The notes: generated by a model from the letters alone, not told the origin. A DNA stretch of 64,000 bases from Galbula dea (GCA_013399015.1 VWZX01005703.1:930001-994000), one strand, 5' to 3'. Counted from the stretch's first letter, positions 11,945 to 26,400 are shown. Translations and numbers: made by a program.

Positions 11945-12669
11945 TGTTTTGACAAGCCTGAAGTAACTTAACACATAAAATGACAGAGAAAAGGCAAGAT
12001 CCACAGTGTGTTCCTTGGGCTACACCCTGGAAAGAGCAATATCCTGGCCTGTTTCCTGTGCTTCAAAGTCCAAAACTTAGAAGACAAGCAATAATGCCTT
12101 TCCATTTGGTCTGTAACAGGACTATGTCATGATCATCACAAACATAAACAGAAAAGGTGTAAGATGTTCAATGTTTCACCAGTGGTGAAACAAAACCCAA
12201 GCCAAAGCTACTGAAGTGTGCCTTGCTGGTGTATTTATTTGCAGGGACAACGTTTAAACAATTTACAGTAAAGCTCTTGGAAGTGAAGTGAAAACATAGT
12301 TCAACAGAATTCCAGGCTTAAAACCCTTCCTTCTTAAGGAAGGAGAAGTTTAGTGATACATTTAAAGTGCTTTTCCAGTACTTAGAGTCTGAACTGAGAG
12401 TAGCAGTTTCTAGAGAATGCAAGGCTACTGTGCAATGCTAACAATGCAGTGCTGCTAGTGATCTCCTCACTGCTTGCACAAATGGTTTTGCTTTGTGCTA
12501 GACAATCACCCTTGGGTTATCAGTATCTCATTAAAATCTTTGGAAGATAGCCATCAAAGGAATTAAAAGCATGAAACAGCAAGTATTGAAACCCACTAAC
12601 AAATGTCAAGTGGGAAAAAGCATTTACATGTCATGAACCAAGAGCTCTACGTAATCAGGGATCCCTATA

Positions 12670-12748
12670 AGTAGCTCAGATTGCTTAGAGTCCTGTCCAA
12701 CCTGACCAGGGATGTTTCCAGGGATGGGACATCTACCACTTCTCTGGT
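12670..12748 (-). mobile_element. CR1 LINE internal fragment
   Basis: Antisense CR1 piece: TCCAACCTGACCAGGGATG followed by CCAGGGATGGGACATCTACC and ACTTCTCTGG. It lacks the terminal repeats. Confidence 0.82.
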
Positions 12749-15700
12749 CCACTTTGGTTTTTTTTGTCTCGGGGTCAGTTGTCAGCACAGGGCTGGACAG
12801 CACCAGCAGTGTGGATACAATCATTTTGTGGTTTAGAGCACCAGGTTTTTGTGTGCACCAGCACAAGACAGCTTAGAAGACTGAGCAAAGTCCTTTGACC
12901 ACTCCACTGCTTCTACAGACAATCTAAGTAGGTATTTGTCCTAACTTCCATCCTCTATCTTCAGAAATCAATACATGCTCTGCCTCCCCATTGTAACTGT
13001 GGCAACTTAGATTGCATTTTGCTCCACTCTACGTGGACTTTGAACACGTGCAAGGAAAGAAAGGCAATTGAAACACAACATAATGACAGCCAACAAGCCA
13101 GGAAGCTTCCATTGTCTTTCCATATCCACCAGCTGCACCAGTCAACAATTCACAGCTTAATGTTTTTAAAAATTAAAACAACACAATAATACTAACACAG
13201 AGTTTCTCAGAGTACTGCAGTGTTTTCCCTCCTTCTAGCCAGCTGAAGCTTGGGTGTGCCAAGAGCCACACAATAAAATGATACTAAGAATATGGCTGTT
13301 AGGATTCCATTGAAGCCTGGGCTCTAGTAACCATCTGTGCCAAGAAAGGTGGTGGGTTTCATTTTTATCAAGCCTGATGTCCTTGAGAGGACCATATTTT
13401 TTTGTATATAGGTTGTCTGATGCTGCAGAAGTGACTTAGCTCAGAATTCTGCCTGAGAACAAATGATTTGATAGACTTTGCAAAGCTGAGCTGTGAAATC
13501 AAAGAGATTCATTGATAATTAGGCACTAGATGTCTATGAGACCTCAGTGCTTTAGGTTCTTGAACTCATATGTCACATAGGGCCACAAATGATGTTCCTG
13601 GGAAGACACAGTTCCTGTTGACTGTGAGATTCCCTTGCTGTTGGACAAGTCTAATATGCTCAACTCTACAAAGGGAGTTAACACACTAAAATCTGATTTG
13701 ACAGGAGTAGGGCATCACCTAAACCCTCTCAGTGAAATCCTATTTTCATTGTGGCCAAAGTCATTGTCTGTTACTTATTTTGGGAAAGAAGAATGTGAGA
13801 CCAACTATTTCTCACCAGATAACCTCCCAACATACCCCCAGAACACTTCTTTCTTGCTGCATATCTTTGCTTCTGAGCAAAACATTCTAGAGACCTGTAC
13901 TCCTGAACACCTCCATGGAATCATGGATACCTCCCTGGGGCCATTCCTGTTCTTCCACACCCTGTCTAATCCCACAGGGAGAGATGGGCAGGAACTAATG
14001 ATTGGCAGAACCAGTTAGCTACCTCAGCTCTAAGAGTCTCCAGATGTGGCTGCCATCCCCATTGCCTGTGATGCTGATAGAAATTACTGCATACTTCAGA
14101 GTTTAGTGAAGAGGCTGAGCCCAAAATAAAGACTGGAAGGAACAATGGATGGAGGGAAGAGACACAATGCATAAAAGAAAACTAATCTCTGGATTTTATT
14201 AGGATTCAAAAAGATTCATTCTCCTTTCACCTTGCTTGAACTCTGTTCCCTGCTGCCCTTGAGCCATGCCTGCTCCAAAGAACATGCCTGGTTGTGTAAT
14301 CAGATTTCTGGATTTTGATAAAAAAAAGAACCCTAGAAACTCAGTGCACTGCCCTGTTCATGATCTCCTCAACTTCCTCATCTGTCAAGCTCTGCAATTT
14401 GCCATGAATTGCCCTCATTGTGCCATTTCCTCTCTTTTGCTTCTATTCTTGTCTCAGGGCAGGAATTAAGGAGCTTGTGGAAAATGATCCAGGCAGTGAT
14501 ATGATTTGCCCATTTTTGGTGGCCTTTCTAGAAATTTCTTTCCCCTTTCTCTTCTTTTCCTTTGCATTTCATTTTCAGGGTCCTGAGAAGGGCTATTAAC
14601 AGTTAAAGGTGACACCTGCATTTAATCTCTTCTCCCTTCAGCTTGTGTTCTGCTCCCTTTTCTGAAGGGTGTATCCTTTTTCCTAGACAAAATCCTGGAG
14701 GCAACATCTATTAATTTATTAATTTTTGGTTTACTTTTAGGGGTTTTTTTTTGTCATTGACAGCAAACAAAACAATGTTCCCTGGAAGCATGGGAGCCAA
14801 ACATCAACTCTTGGCAAAAAAGTGACTGTTAAGTGCAATTGCTGGAAACACTTAGATTTTTTTTCCCTTTTATTCTTTTCTTTTGGGTTTTTTTAGGGGT
14901 TTGTTGTTGTTTGGGTTTTTTTTCCCCCTGAAAAGTCAATGGAGCACTGGCAGGTACCAATCTACCCCAAAGATAAATGTGACTATAAAAGCCACAAACT
15001 ACAGCACATATTCGGTTTCCCTTTGGAGATTTCCAGCTTTTTCTTGTTTCACCATTTGACATTATCACTTAATCAGGAGGAACCTGACACCATTTAAAGA
15101 GGATGGGGGAAATGATGATGTTCACCTGTTCTTCTAGACCACATCTACCCTAACAAACTAAGACCAAAGGGACAACTTGGCTGTGTCCTGTACAGTGCTG
15201 ATCAGAAGGTAAGATGTGCCTGGGTTGTTTTAGATGTGCAGTTGGGATAAAACCACCTTAGACTAGGAGGAGAAGAGTTTGGTTGTGTTGTTGCAAATCC
15301 TCTCATTCTGCTTGTTCTTTGGTCTAGCAGACAGGCACTGGAGACTTTTATTTGCTAATACAAATACATGCTGAAGTAACTTGGTGACTTTTTGAGGGTG
15401 GAATGGCTTTCAGTTGTCACTTATCTCTGCCCTCTGGGTGCATGGCAGTGAGCATTTAGAAAACTAAACTGGTGAGTGACACTTTTGGTAAGAGTCTTGG
15501 TCCTTTTGGAATGGTCAAGTGCAGTCTGGGAATACCTATTTTCAAGGAACTGGGAGAAATTCCTGACTCTGGCAGGAATGAAGCTGTGGATGTATTTGGA
15601 GCATGAGCTTCAGGCTTTGGGGGACCTTAAAGACAACCTAGGCTCTGTGTAGACATTTAATTGCATTTTAGGCATATCTGAGCTCTGGTTATGTCCTCTT

Positions 15701-17419
15701 TCAAGTGTCTTGGCTTGTCACATCAGGACTGTTCAAGCACTTTGTGCTTCTATTGCATCTGACCTTTTGACAAAACATTCTGAGTGGTTAATTATTATGC
15801 TGCAGTTTGCCCTGGATGAACAATAACCTCTTGCTTTCCTTAAAGGATTGTTTGACCAATTAGTCAGTCTTGTCCAATATTGTTAAAAAGCCTTGACTTT
15901 GGCTTCTTGATAAATAAAAGCTGTTTCCTGAGCCCATTCAAACACTGTAATCATTGTTCAACTCTAATAATGGCCTCAGATAAACTATAGGCTTTCTCCA
16001 GTGCACTTTTCTTCCATATATAATTCAGCATAAATAGTGCCCAGTCCTATAAGCTTTAGCTTAGCAAGTTCACTGACTGCATAAAGAATATGGAATAGAA
16101 ATGGGAGAGCTGCAAGGTCTGAAGATGTAATGAATGGGCAATGTCTGAAGGTAGTGGTAGCTGGGATATGGAAAACAGTTGGATCACACTCTGCTGTGGT
16201 AGGCAGGCTGTGCCAAGTGATTCTCAGGCTAGAGTAGGACTTGCATGGGACTCAGTAAAAAGTGTGTATGTGTGTGTGTAGGAAGGCTAGTGCATGTAGC
16301 CTTGCATATGGAAGCATGCACCAGAGTGGAATCCAATTACTGATGAGCCTGTGTGAGTCTGGAGATGCTTTTCCAGCTCCTGTTGTCCCAGCAAAGATGT
16401 AACCCAGTTTTTGGGTGAGTTTTGTTGAAGAGTCAGATTGAAGTTGAAACTATACTCATAAGCATGATGTAGACAGATCTGGTTTGCTGGTTTGTATTTT
16501 TTGGGAGGTTTTTTGGATGGTTGGGGGTTTTTGTTGTTTTTTGTTTGGTTTTTTTTTTTTAATTCTGTTGTTTTTATGGGGGAGGAGACCCTTACATCTT
16601 TATACTGTAGTCTGCAAATGTTTTGAATCACAATGTTGAGATGCAGTGTAAATCTGTTACTCCAGAGATGTGTTTTTGACTTGTAAGCCAAGCCATCTAA
16701 ATGTAGGTGTTGGAAAGTTTGGAGTCAATGTGTGAGGAAACCTTCTAGGCACCCATTAAAGTCACTGCAGAACTAGTGAATTCAGTTAGTGAAACATGCA
16801 GAGCTATTCAGGTAATAAAATGAAGGTTAGCTGAATAACTGGAGGCTTCCCTGATAGTATTGATGAGTTTTTGATTGATATGATCTGATTTGCCATTCCT
16901 CTCCTGCCTACTGGAATATGTCTTTGGACCAATTCCACTTTTGCTTTGTACCTGGTCCTGGTGATGATGCATTCCACACCTTTGTCACTGCCTTAAGAGG
17001 AATTTCTTCTCCCAGACCTGTCTCCCTTGTGTATGTCTCTTCATACACAGGCAAAGAGAACTCCAAGACAAGACATTTCCAACAAAATAAAAGCATTTGC
17101 AATACTTGACATTTATCTTTACACTCCACTTCTGAAATTATAGCTCAGATTAGCATCTAAAGTGCAAATATATAAATGATATAATTATCAAGCAGCAGAG
17201 AAGACATTCAATGTAGTTTTGTCAAGAAAGCCTGGCTGGTGAGAAAGAAGAATTTTGTCTTCAAATGTGTCAGCTGCCTCCTAGTCATATCTACATTTAT
17301 CTAGAAAAATACCCCTTTTTTTTTTTGGTTTTTCTTTAGTACCTAGTTGTCTGATTGATCTGTCCCTTAGGCTGGTGGAAGTAGTTGAACTGTTCTGTAA
17401 AGACTTTTTATTTTTTGCA

Positions 17420-17501
17420 ACCTGCAAGATGTCCCTGCTGCCTGCAAGGTGTTGGACTAGATGACCTTGAAAGGTCCTTTCCAACCCAAACCATCCTATG
17501 A
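17420..17501 (+). mobile_element. CR1 LINE 3'-end fragment
   Basis: Sense CR1 3' end: GTTGGACTAGATGACCTTGA, AAGGTCCTTTCCAACCCAAA, then CCATCCTATGAG. Confidence 0.9.
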
Positions 17502-20500
17502 GTGGTAGCCTGTGAGCTTTTTGCAGGTGTTACCAATGCAGTCTGTGAGCTGCAGAAGGACCTAGTGGATGTGTTCCTCAGTCTGCTACTTGCTGGTGTT
17601 ATGTCACTGGGCAACACACCTCCTAGTCTGAGCTCAAAGAGGGACAGGAAAGCTAACAGCAGTATTTGCTCCAGCAGATGTGATCTGCACACATTTTTTT
17701 TCCCTTGGATGAAGTCATTTCAAAGCCTTGTGAGTGTGGTACAGCTTTGGCAGAGAGCTTAGAAACAGCCTTGGTCTGAAATGGAGCCAGGAGAAATGAC
17801 GAGTGCTGGATGAGGCTGCAGTTGTGACTGAAAGGTTGACAATGGTTGAGGTAGGAGAGGGAGGTTGGAAGAATGAGACCATCAGGGAACTATTGCTGCC
17901 CACACAGATATGTTATTTGATGGAAAAGCTTTTTTGACTGTAGTGGAAAGTGCATTGTATTCAGACTTCACAGCTGCTGTGTGTCAGAGCCCTGGGAGAC
18001 AATTGTTCTCCTGTGTCATGGGGATTGATTACAGTTAGTTCCTTTGGGTGCTTCTTGCAAAGCATCCTTTTGACTGTCTGGGAAAGGAGGATGAACAAAT
18101 CATACTGTGATTCAGCAGAGGAGAAATGGCCTTTGAAGACAATCAAAAAGCAGCCTGAAGATACTAGAAGGGTAGAAGATCAGTAAGGCTTGCCAAGGTA
18201 AATTGCCATGATATTAGCCAGTGTGTGCTGGACACAGTGAGGTTTCTCCCAGGAGTCATCCCTCCTCTCCCTGACTTTTACTAAGGGAAAAGGCTAATTC
18301 TGAATCTCCTAGTGTGACAGAGACAGTCTGGGGATGGAGATTTCCCTCCTTTCTCTCCCAGGACTGGCTCCAAGGAGTTGCAGAGACCGTTTGATGACTT
18401 GACAAATGGCTTTCAGCACCATCCAAATGCATTTCTCCTTCTCTCTTGAGCAGGGAGAGCAGCCAATGGAGTTCTTCACAAAGTGGCTCTGTGTTGTCCC
18501 TCTGGCATCAAGAGACACAGCTTGAAAGGCTGAAGGCTGTGTTCTTTAAAAAAAATTAAAAAATAGGCCCTGCAAACAAGCAGAGTAAGGAGCCAGTGAG
18601 ACTCAAGTGACTTGCCAGGATATTCTGATGGGTGAGATGCTCCATGTGTTTTCTCCAGCCCTACTTGCTGTCAAAGGTCAGGGCTTGGCTGGCCACTAGT
18701 AAGTGACAGATACTCTCTATGAAGAGAAAAGGAATAAAGGAGAGAGACTGGGGGGTTGGAAAAGAAAACTGAACCAGCTCTGATGAGTAATAGTAAAATG
18801 AAATATATACAAACCAGTATCAAACCTAACCCCCTGACAGCAATTAAGTCATCTTCACTATTGATGCTGAGGCAACACTGGGGAAGTCCCAAACTGGACT
18901 CTGTGGCAGATGGGAACCAAGTTCAGGAGCTGGATTCTAGGACTGGATTCAGGAACACATGGATCAGGATTGAAGGCAGAAGAATGGACAGAGTCCTCCT
19001 CAGACACTGACCACAGAGGAAGTGGTTTGACCCTTGTGATCCCTCAGCTTTATGCTGAATCTGATGTATATGGAATGGAATCCCTTGTTGGTCAGTTTAG
19101 GGTCACCTCTTCTGTCCCCTTCTCCCCACAGGTGCCACTTCTTTCTTACTGCACCCTAACATGGCACAAAATACTTAGCAGTGACCTTGGTCTGCAGAGG
19201 AGCAAGCCTAGGGCAGAGCCTTTCTGCACCCCAAACTTTGGTAGTGACTCTCCCCATGGAGTGTTGTCACTGCTAGCAGCAGACACTGTCTGGGAGAGCA
19301 TGCTGTGAGCTGCAGAAAGTGCAGCCCTGAGAAGAGGCTGAGCTGAGAAGTAAATGCCTGAGCAGAATTAGTTCTGGTCTAGCTCAAGCCAGGACATTCA
19401 CAAAGGGTTGGAAAGTAGGGCTGCCTGCCTTTAATAAGGAGATGGGGAAGGAAGTGGTGCCATCACAGTTAAAATCAAACAAAAATGAGGATTTTAAGCA
19501 TTTTATTTACATATTTAGAAGAACTCTTGTGTGGACTTAATGCTGGTCTCTAAAAGGCTTCAGCTGCTTCACAGCTCCTAAGAATGGGGAGTGGTGACTC
19601 AGACTGGATCCAGATGCTTTTTAAGTCTCAGATTTGGAACTTCCATATGTCTTCCAGAGATTTCTAGTCTCCTCTGTCACTGTCAGATATATCTTAGTGT
19701 TTGTGGTGGATGCTTAGTGGGTGAGGGGGTGTGGATGTGTCTATAGGAGTGCTTGTGCACATCTACAGATGGGATTTCCCAGCCAAGGTCTAGGGTGCAG
19801 AGTGCCAGCTTGGGGTTGAGCCAATATTGTTGTGTTCTGGGAAAACATACAAGGAGAACTTGCATTTGGGTTGTGATAAGAGTTCAATTTAATCACAGCA
19901 GAAGCCAAGTCATCTTAAATTAGAGCTTAATGCAAACTGTGATAGCAAAGAAGTTGCAGCATGCAGTTTTCAGAGAACATGAGCTAATGTCTAGAAACCA
20001 AGAGCAGAGGAAGAGCCCTGGATTTTTGCTTCTGGCCCAGCCAGCAATTCCATTTCTGGTCTCAGACAAAACATGCTAGGCAATAGTTACTATTCTGAAG
20101 AAAAAAGAAATAATTTCCAAGTAAGAGCTGGTTAAAAAATAAAAACCACAATGGGGAGTGTTTGCAGAACTTCAGTTTGCTCTGGTGTCAAACCATAACA
20201 CCCAAGGATGGATGTAGGAGGCCAACACTGAAGTATAATTGATTGACTTGTGTTCCTCTGAAGTGAGACTTTCAAAGACATTAGAGTAAATTAGGAACTC
20301 AAGTCTCAGCATTATTTTCTGGGGACTTCAGCTCTTGGTTCTCCCCTACATCTGAATGCTTTGCCTAGGATATGTCATTGCCTCTTTTTCCCTCCCACTG
20401 ACTTGGGCAGAACTTCTATGTTTTAGGAAAGAGATGAGTGTGGAAATAAATTGCCTGTATTTATGCAACAGTTATGACACTAGCAGCAAGCTGTCTTGAA

Positions 20501-20827
20501 TATTCAATATTAAAACTAAAAAAATAACTTTTTATTACCTCAAAAAGGGGCTGTGAAGTTTAATAACTTAGTGACATGCAAATACTCTGAGGAATAGTTT
20601 TCAGATCATGTTTGTTGCCATTATTTTGTTGCCATAATTACACAGGATGAAGGTGTGGCCACTATTTCTGGCTTAATGTCAATCTCTTGGGGGTTGAAAG
20701 TTTAAACATGGTCCTCCTGGCACTGCAGTTCTGAGGTATGACAAAAGATGAGGGCAATGCCTTAGCAAGAATGTGCAAGGTAATGTGTAACTCAATAAAC
20801 TGATACTCAATAAAAGGATACAATATC

Positions 20828-21346
20828 CTATTGAGCTTGCTTCAGCTAGGATAGAGTTAATTCTATTCCCAGTAGCTGGTGCAGTGCTGGCTTGGGAATT
20901 CAGTGTGAGGCTCATGTTGATAGCACTGATGTTTTAGTAGTTGCTAAGCAGCACTTCTCCTAAATTAAGGGTTTTTCAGTTTCCCATGCTCTGCCAGGTG
21001 CACAAGGAGGGAGCATGGCCAGGAGAGCTGACCTGAACTAGCCAAAGGGATATTCCATGCCATGGGATGGCAAGCCTAGTGTATAAACTGGGGGGAGTTG
21101 GCTGGGAGGGGGTGCTTGCTTCTGGGGCATCAGTCAGTGGGTGGTGAGCAACTGCATTCTGCATCACTTTAATGATTATAATAAATATTACTGTAGTTAT
21201 TTTATTGTTATTATTATAGTTTATTTTGGTTATTAAATTGTTCTTATTGCAACCCAAGACTTCTCTTTTCCCTCCCCAATTCTCTTCCCCATCCTCCTGT
21301 GCCTGAATACAGAGTGCTCAGTTGCTGCCTGGGGTTAAGCCATGAC
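20828..21346 (+). mobile_element. Probable solo LTR of an ERVL-type endogenous retrovirus
   Basis: About 520 bp resembling the abundant neoavian ERVL-type LTRs. It has an AGAGTTAATT..CCCAGTAGCTGGT start, CACTGATGTTTTAGTAGTTG, TTCCCATGCTCTGCCAGGTG, a promoter-like GTATAAACTGGGG (TATA at 21082-21087), an ATT-rich tract with AATAAA at 21180-21185, and a CTGGGGTTAAGCCATGA end. No internal viral genes or second LTR lie next to it, hence a solo LTR. Ends are approximate and no clear target duplication was seen. Assignment to a named family rests on memory of the type, not a search. Confidence 0.82.
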
Positions 21347-21929
21347 CTTTCTCTATACTCTTTCTTTCTCACCACTCAAGAAATGTTCTGTGTGGTAACT
21401 GTAGACAAAAGACCCCATCATGTTGCTTCCTAAATGCTGGATCAGTTCTTCTTTCAAAAATTGTATTGCACATGTTGCCATCTGGAGACAGCTCCTTCCC
21501 TTGCTGCTGCTCACTCTGAATTTCAGTAGCACCATGTGAATGTGTGTGATCTGAGGCAAGCAGTGATCTAATAACCATGGGGAGATGCTTGCTGTCAACA
21601 CTACAGTCTACAGTTCTGGAGACACTCATTCCAGCTGAGTGACTCAAGTGTCCTGTCTCACACAAGTCAAGCTGTTCCTGGCATTTCACCTTCTCACCCT
21701 CATCCAAGCTTCAGATCATGTAGTCACTTTGGTGTGAAAATTACACATGGTTCTTGTGAGGGACAAGGTGTCAAGAATGATTTCACTGCTGGGAATTTCC
21801 CAGGAAATAAGATGTGCAAAGTGTCATTAACAGAAGTGGTGAATCCATCTGGAAGGAAGATTGCTTGTTCCTTACTGTTCACATCAGGGGGAAATGTAGT
21901 TTATACAGAATCCTTGCCCCTTTATGTAG

Positions 21930-22335
21930 CCCCAGCCTCAACTCTGCCAGCTTGCTCTCATAGGAGAGGTGTCCCAGCCCCTGATCATCTTCATGGCTCT
22001 CCTCTGGACCTGCTCCATCAGATCCATGTCTGTCTTATGCTGAAGACCTCTGAACTGGACACATTTCTCCAGGTGAGGTCTCACCAAAGCAGAGTATAAT
22101 GGTGAAATCACCTCCCTTGACCTTCTGGTCATGCTTCTTCTGATGCATACCAGGATGCAATTGGCTTTCTGTGCTTCAAGTGCATATTCCTGGCTCATAT
22201 TCACTTCTTAATCCACCAACACTCCCAAGTCCTTCTCCTCAGAGCTGCTTTCAATCCACTCATTGCCCAGCCTGTATTTGTGCTTGGGATAACATCTCAC
22301 TTGGCTACATCTCACTGTAACTGCCAGCCATTGAA
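21930..22335 (-). mobile_element. CR1 LINE fragment (3' coding/UTR part)
   Basis: Antisense CR1: CCTCTGGACCTGCTCCATCA, CTGAACTGGACACATTTCTC, CAGGTGAGGTCTCACCAAAG, then CCTTCTGGTCATGCTTCTTC and CAACACTCCCAAGTCCTTCT. An open frame on the minus strand (21938-22204) is a remnant of CR1 sequence and not a host gene. Confidence 0.9.
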
Positions 22336-23017
22336 AATGCAGTTTATTGTTATTCCACAATGAATGCTGAAGCAGAGTTCATGCTGATTCCTGCAGCTCA
22401 TTGCTCTGTGTTGTGCAAGATACAGATCAAGAAATTATTGAGCCTCCTTGCTCATCTTCCACAGATATGCCAGAGGAGAACAGCTATTGCTACAAGTTCT
22501 CTCATCCCCTCTCTCCTACACCACCAGCTTCCCAGAAGTGAGATAGATTTATAAATGGGTTCCTGCTTCTGGCAGGACTTCTTTGATAAGTTTACAACTC
22601 TGCTTTGTTTGCAGTTTATTTCTTCCTGTACAAGTCTCTGTCCCCACCCTGCTATGGAAGTGGTGTTTTGTTGGTGTGTGGGTGTTCTGACATCGCAAGA
22701 AGGGGGAGTGAGAGAGGGAAATTACTACACTTCCCTCTTTCTGATGAGACAACAAATGGGAAGTTTGATGACTTCTGCTATTTTAGAGGTCAGTTGGTCA
22801 TATTGCCCATTCCTAGTGCCATGGTTCAGTAATTCTCTCCCCTCTCCTTTTGTCTTTACCAGGAACAAAGCTCGGAAGACCATAAAATGGAGATAATCTA
22901 TGGGTTAACTTCCTGCAGGCTTTGGATCAGATAGGAGAAAATAATGGTAGAGTCACTTTCTTTACTATCAAAATGTCAGGTTTTCTTAGACAACTCATTG
23001 ATCTGGAAGTCAGGATA

Positions 23018-23462
23018 ATAGAATCACAGACTTGTTTAGCTTGGAAAGTTCCTTTAAGATCATTGAGTCCAACCGTTAACCCAGCACTGCCAACTCCACT
23101 ACTTGACTACATGGGAGAAGACAGCAACCCACACCTTGCTCCAACCTCCTTTCAGGGAATGATAGAGAGTGAGAAGGTCTCTCCTGAGCCTTCTTTTCAA
23201 CCCCAGTTCCCTCAGCTGCTCCTTACAAGACTTGTGCTCCAGACCCTTCACCAGCTTAATCACAGTTCTTTGGGCACACTCTGGCACCCCAGTGTCCTTC
23301 TTGGAGTGAGGAGCCCAAAACTGAACCCAGGATTAGAGGTGAGGCCTCACCAGTGCCAAATACAAGGGATGATCACTGCCCTGGTCCTGCTGGCCACACT
23401 ATTGCTGATCCAAGCCTTCTTGGCCACCTGGGCACACTGCTGCCTCATATGCATTCAGTGAG
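23018..23462 (-). mobile_element. CR1 LINE 3' fragment
   Basis: Antisense CR1 with its 3' end at the left (AGAATCACAGACTTG.., TCATTGAGTCCAACCGTTAA) running into CCTCAGCTGCTCCTTACAAG, CTCCAGACCCTTCACCAGC and CCAGTGTCCTTCTTGGAGTG. The 179-codon + strand open frame across it is the non-coding strand of the LINE. Confidence 0.94.
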
Positions 23463-26400
23463 CTGATGGGACCAGGGACCTGCAGCACAGCAGCAGGTTC
23501 AAGTCACCTGATGGCCATGATGCTACAGGTATGGCCAGTTGATCTGCAGATCTGTTGGCCACAAACCTAAGAGGTGTTAGGGAATGAAATGAGAGATATT
23601 CTTATAGGTGGAAGATAGGAGTTGATCAGTTCTTTCCAGGCAGGATTTCTTCATCTGTGCTTTGCCTGGAGGAATGAACTACATCCCAAGTCCCTGCTGG
23701 CATAGCCATGAGGTTAAAAGAAATAAAGAAACTGAGACTGTAACTCTTCTTTTCTGAGCATATGTTTCTCTGTCAGCTTTGAGACACCTCAGCTACTACA
23801 GATTCAAGATCAGTGACTTTGCCTGAGTAAAGGCACTAATGAGCAGCACCCCCTGAATCCTTGCATGAACTGCTCTGTTTCTGTTGGGCAGAGCTGTAGC
23901 TGCAGTTTGCATTCTGAAATAACATGCAAGATTCTCCAGGTTGTTTCTGAACTATTTAACCCATCTGTGAACGAAGTGTCATGGTCATTTGGGTCACATT
24001 GAGGTCCTAATGGCAGAGCAGCCTTTGACATGGCATTGGCTTTTACATGGCATTCAAAATAATGGCAAATATTCTGTTCTAGTTTCTTTTTGTCACAATA
24101 TGCTTATAAACTCTGCAAGTTTGCTATTAAATAAGACAGAAGGACTACAAGGAGCTCAAAGAAAGCTGCTAGAACAAAGAAGCTGGGCAAGTAAGGTCAC
24201 AGAGAGAAACATTAAGGAGCTGGGTGTGTGATTCCATAAAGAAAGGGAGATTGGTAATTCAATGGGATGGCTAAAAAAGATGTTACATCAGAGGCAAGCA
24301 TCACTTATTCCTTCTCATCATTCTGGGCAGAAGAAATGTGTTTACATGACAGCAGGGAAGAATTAGACCAAATATTAGGGGAAAAACTTCATAGCTACAA
24401 GAAAAACCAGGCTGTAGAGTGAGTTGCCAAGGGAGGATGTGACTCACTATCAGTGCAGATCCTTGGAGCTAAAGAGCCATCTGTCAGAGAATGAAATCCT
24501 CATTGTCACACTGTTAGATTAAGGTTCAAACAGTTACCTCACTTATTGTAGCTAAAGTGAGTCTTGCAGAACTGATATTTGTAGGTATGGATAATCCAAG
24601 AGATCCCTGCCTTTCTTGTTGTTTGATGGGGGTTTGGGTTATTTTTTGTTATGCCCTATGTCTATGAAGGACTGTGTAATAAAGCAACTAGGACTCTGGT
24701 TTTCCCCCTATTTATCCATCATTGAAAGGCATTCATATATGGCAAATATAATGGCATAGGTGGAGAATGTATCTTGTGATAACCTCAGTAAAGCTCCAGT
24801 ATCTCTTTATACCTTAGGAAGATAAGTAAGCTGGTACTCCTTCATAAAGAAAAGAGGTGCAAGTGTGGATGCTTTTTTCCTTCCTTAGGGCTGTACTCCA
24901 GGAAGATACACTCTTGTGGAAAGTACCAGGAGCTTTGTGGAGTAAGCAGAAAGAACAGTCTTGGCCAATTCTGTTTTTTAGAGACAGTGCTAAAGAGTAG
25001 GAAAATAGAGAATTTATGGGGAGAAAAAAAAATCCTTACAGAGAAAAGCCCTAAGTTTGTGTAAGGTTCCTGGTTAAATGATGGAGCTAGTCAGGGGTCA
25101 CTCAGGAGAACAATTAGATATCCTGAACCCTCTGAAGAAACTGGAATGGATAAAATAGAAAGGGTTTTATTGGGCTGATCTCATCCTTGGTCTTCCTACT
25201 AAGCCTTGAAGATGGTTTCATCTTTCTAAATATGTAGTCTTCAAAATCAAAATAACCCCCTGAGCTTCCTAGCAAAGAAGTTCAAAACTCATCCATGAAA
25301 AGACATTGCATCTGATAGGTAGCTGGAGAACAGCCAGGAAGAATTTATCCTCAAGAAACCCCTTGAAAATGTATCTTAATCATCACAGTTTAGCCAGTTC
25401 ACACACTCATGTATACTTTCATATCTATGTATTTCTTCTTGTCTTCCTTCAGAATGTATTGTGCCAGTTCCCCCCCTAAGATGAACAAATTGTCTGAGCT
25501 GAGAACTATTTCTACAGTCCTTAGGTTGGCAAGGAGAGATTACATCCATGTTATTATGTCATTTCCCCAAATAAGGGTCTATCTTGCAAGAGAGAGTGGT
25601 TAATTATGGTTCCCTTTTCTCTTTACTCATCCCTGAATTACCACTTTGTGTCATTACTCACTCCTGTCATCACAATAATCCTATGTTTCTCACTTTTCTT
25701 ATTGCCACTGCAACCAGTGGAACCAGAACCCCTATGTTTTTGGCCCAGCATTTTACAGTGTTAAACCATCTGCAGAATAAACACAGCCACAGGCTTATCT
25801 GTGGTCCACTGGCCACCAAGGGTGAACACTTGGCCTCACTCATCTTGTGCTGCTGCTAACATTGTGTAGCCAACACCATGACCACCACTTGGGCATCACT
25901 GACTTAACTGTCTGACTGCACTCAGGGCTTGCTCATCTTCTAGTTGGAGCTCCCATTCTGCTAAGCACTCTATAAATATGAGTAATAATTTCTGGGTTTC
26001 TAGAGTTTAAGCTGGGTTTGCTCCTCACTAAGAGCATGTTTGACATTCTTCTTCCCCCTGACTGGCCCTGTGTTTTGCCAGGAACTCTTCCATTACTTTA
26101 GAAGAGAAGAATCATGTTTATCCTGTATTCTCATTCCTCTCTTCAGTGAAGACATTTTGTGATTTTAGGAGGTTTATAACATTTGCACAATGAAGTTCAC
26201 ACTGGAGTTAATCTCAAGGGCATGGGAGGTGGTGGCAGCTTTTAATGTTTCTAGAAAAAAAAAAAAAAGGGAAGAATATTTGCTCTTTTTCTGCCATGAG
26301 CTTCTGATGTTCTTAAAGCAACCAAAGCCAACATGTAGAATAATTAAATCCATTGTTCTTGCCAGCTTGACCAGGAAATGGATTACTGGGATGGAAAAGA

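Noticed and set aside
13635..14018. 127-codon + strand open frame in the intergenic region.
   Set aside because: No recognisable domain, signal peptide, splice structure or conservation pattern; length is within chance for AT-leaning DNA.
16287..16691. 134-codon minus-strand open frame rich in Lys, Asn and Pro.
   Set aside because: Its composition comes from the T/G-rich block at 16497-16572; no family match.
22922..23461. 179-codon open frame, the longest in the window.
   Set aside because: It lies mostly on the complementary strand of a CR1 LINE (23018-23462) and has no protein-family similarity.
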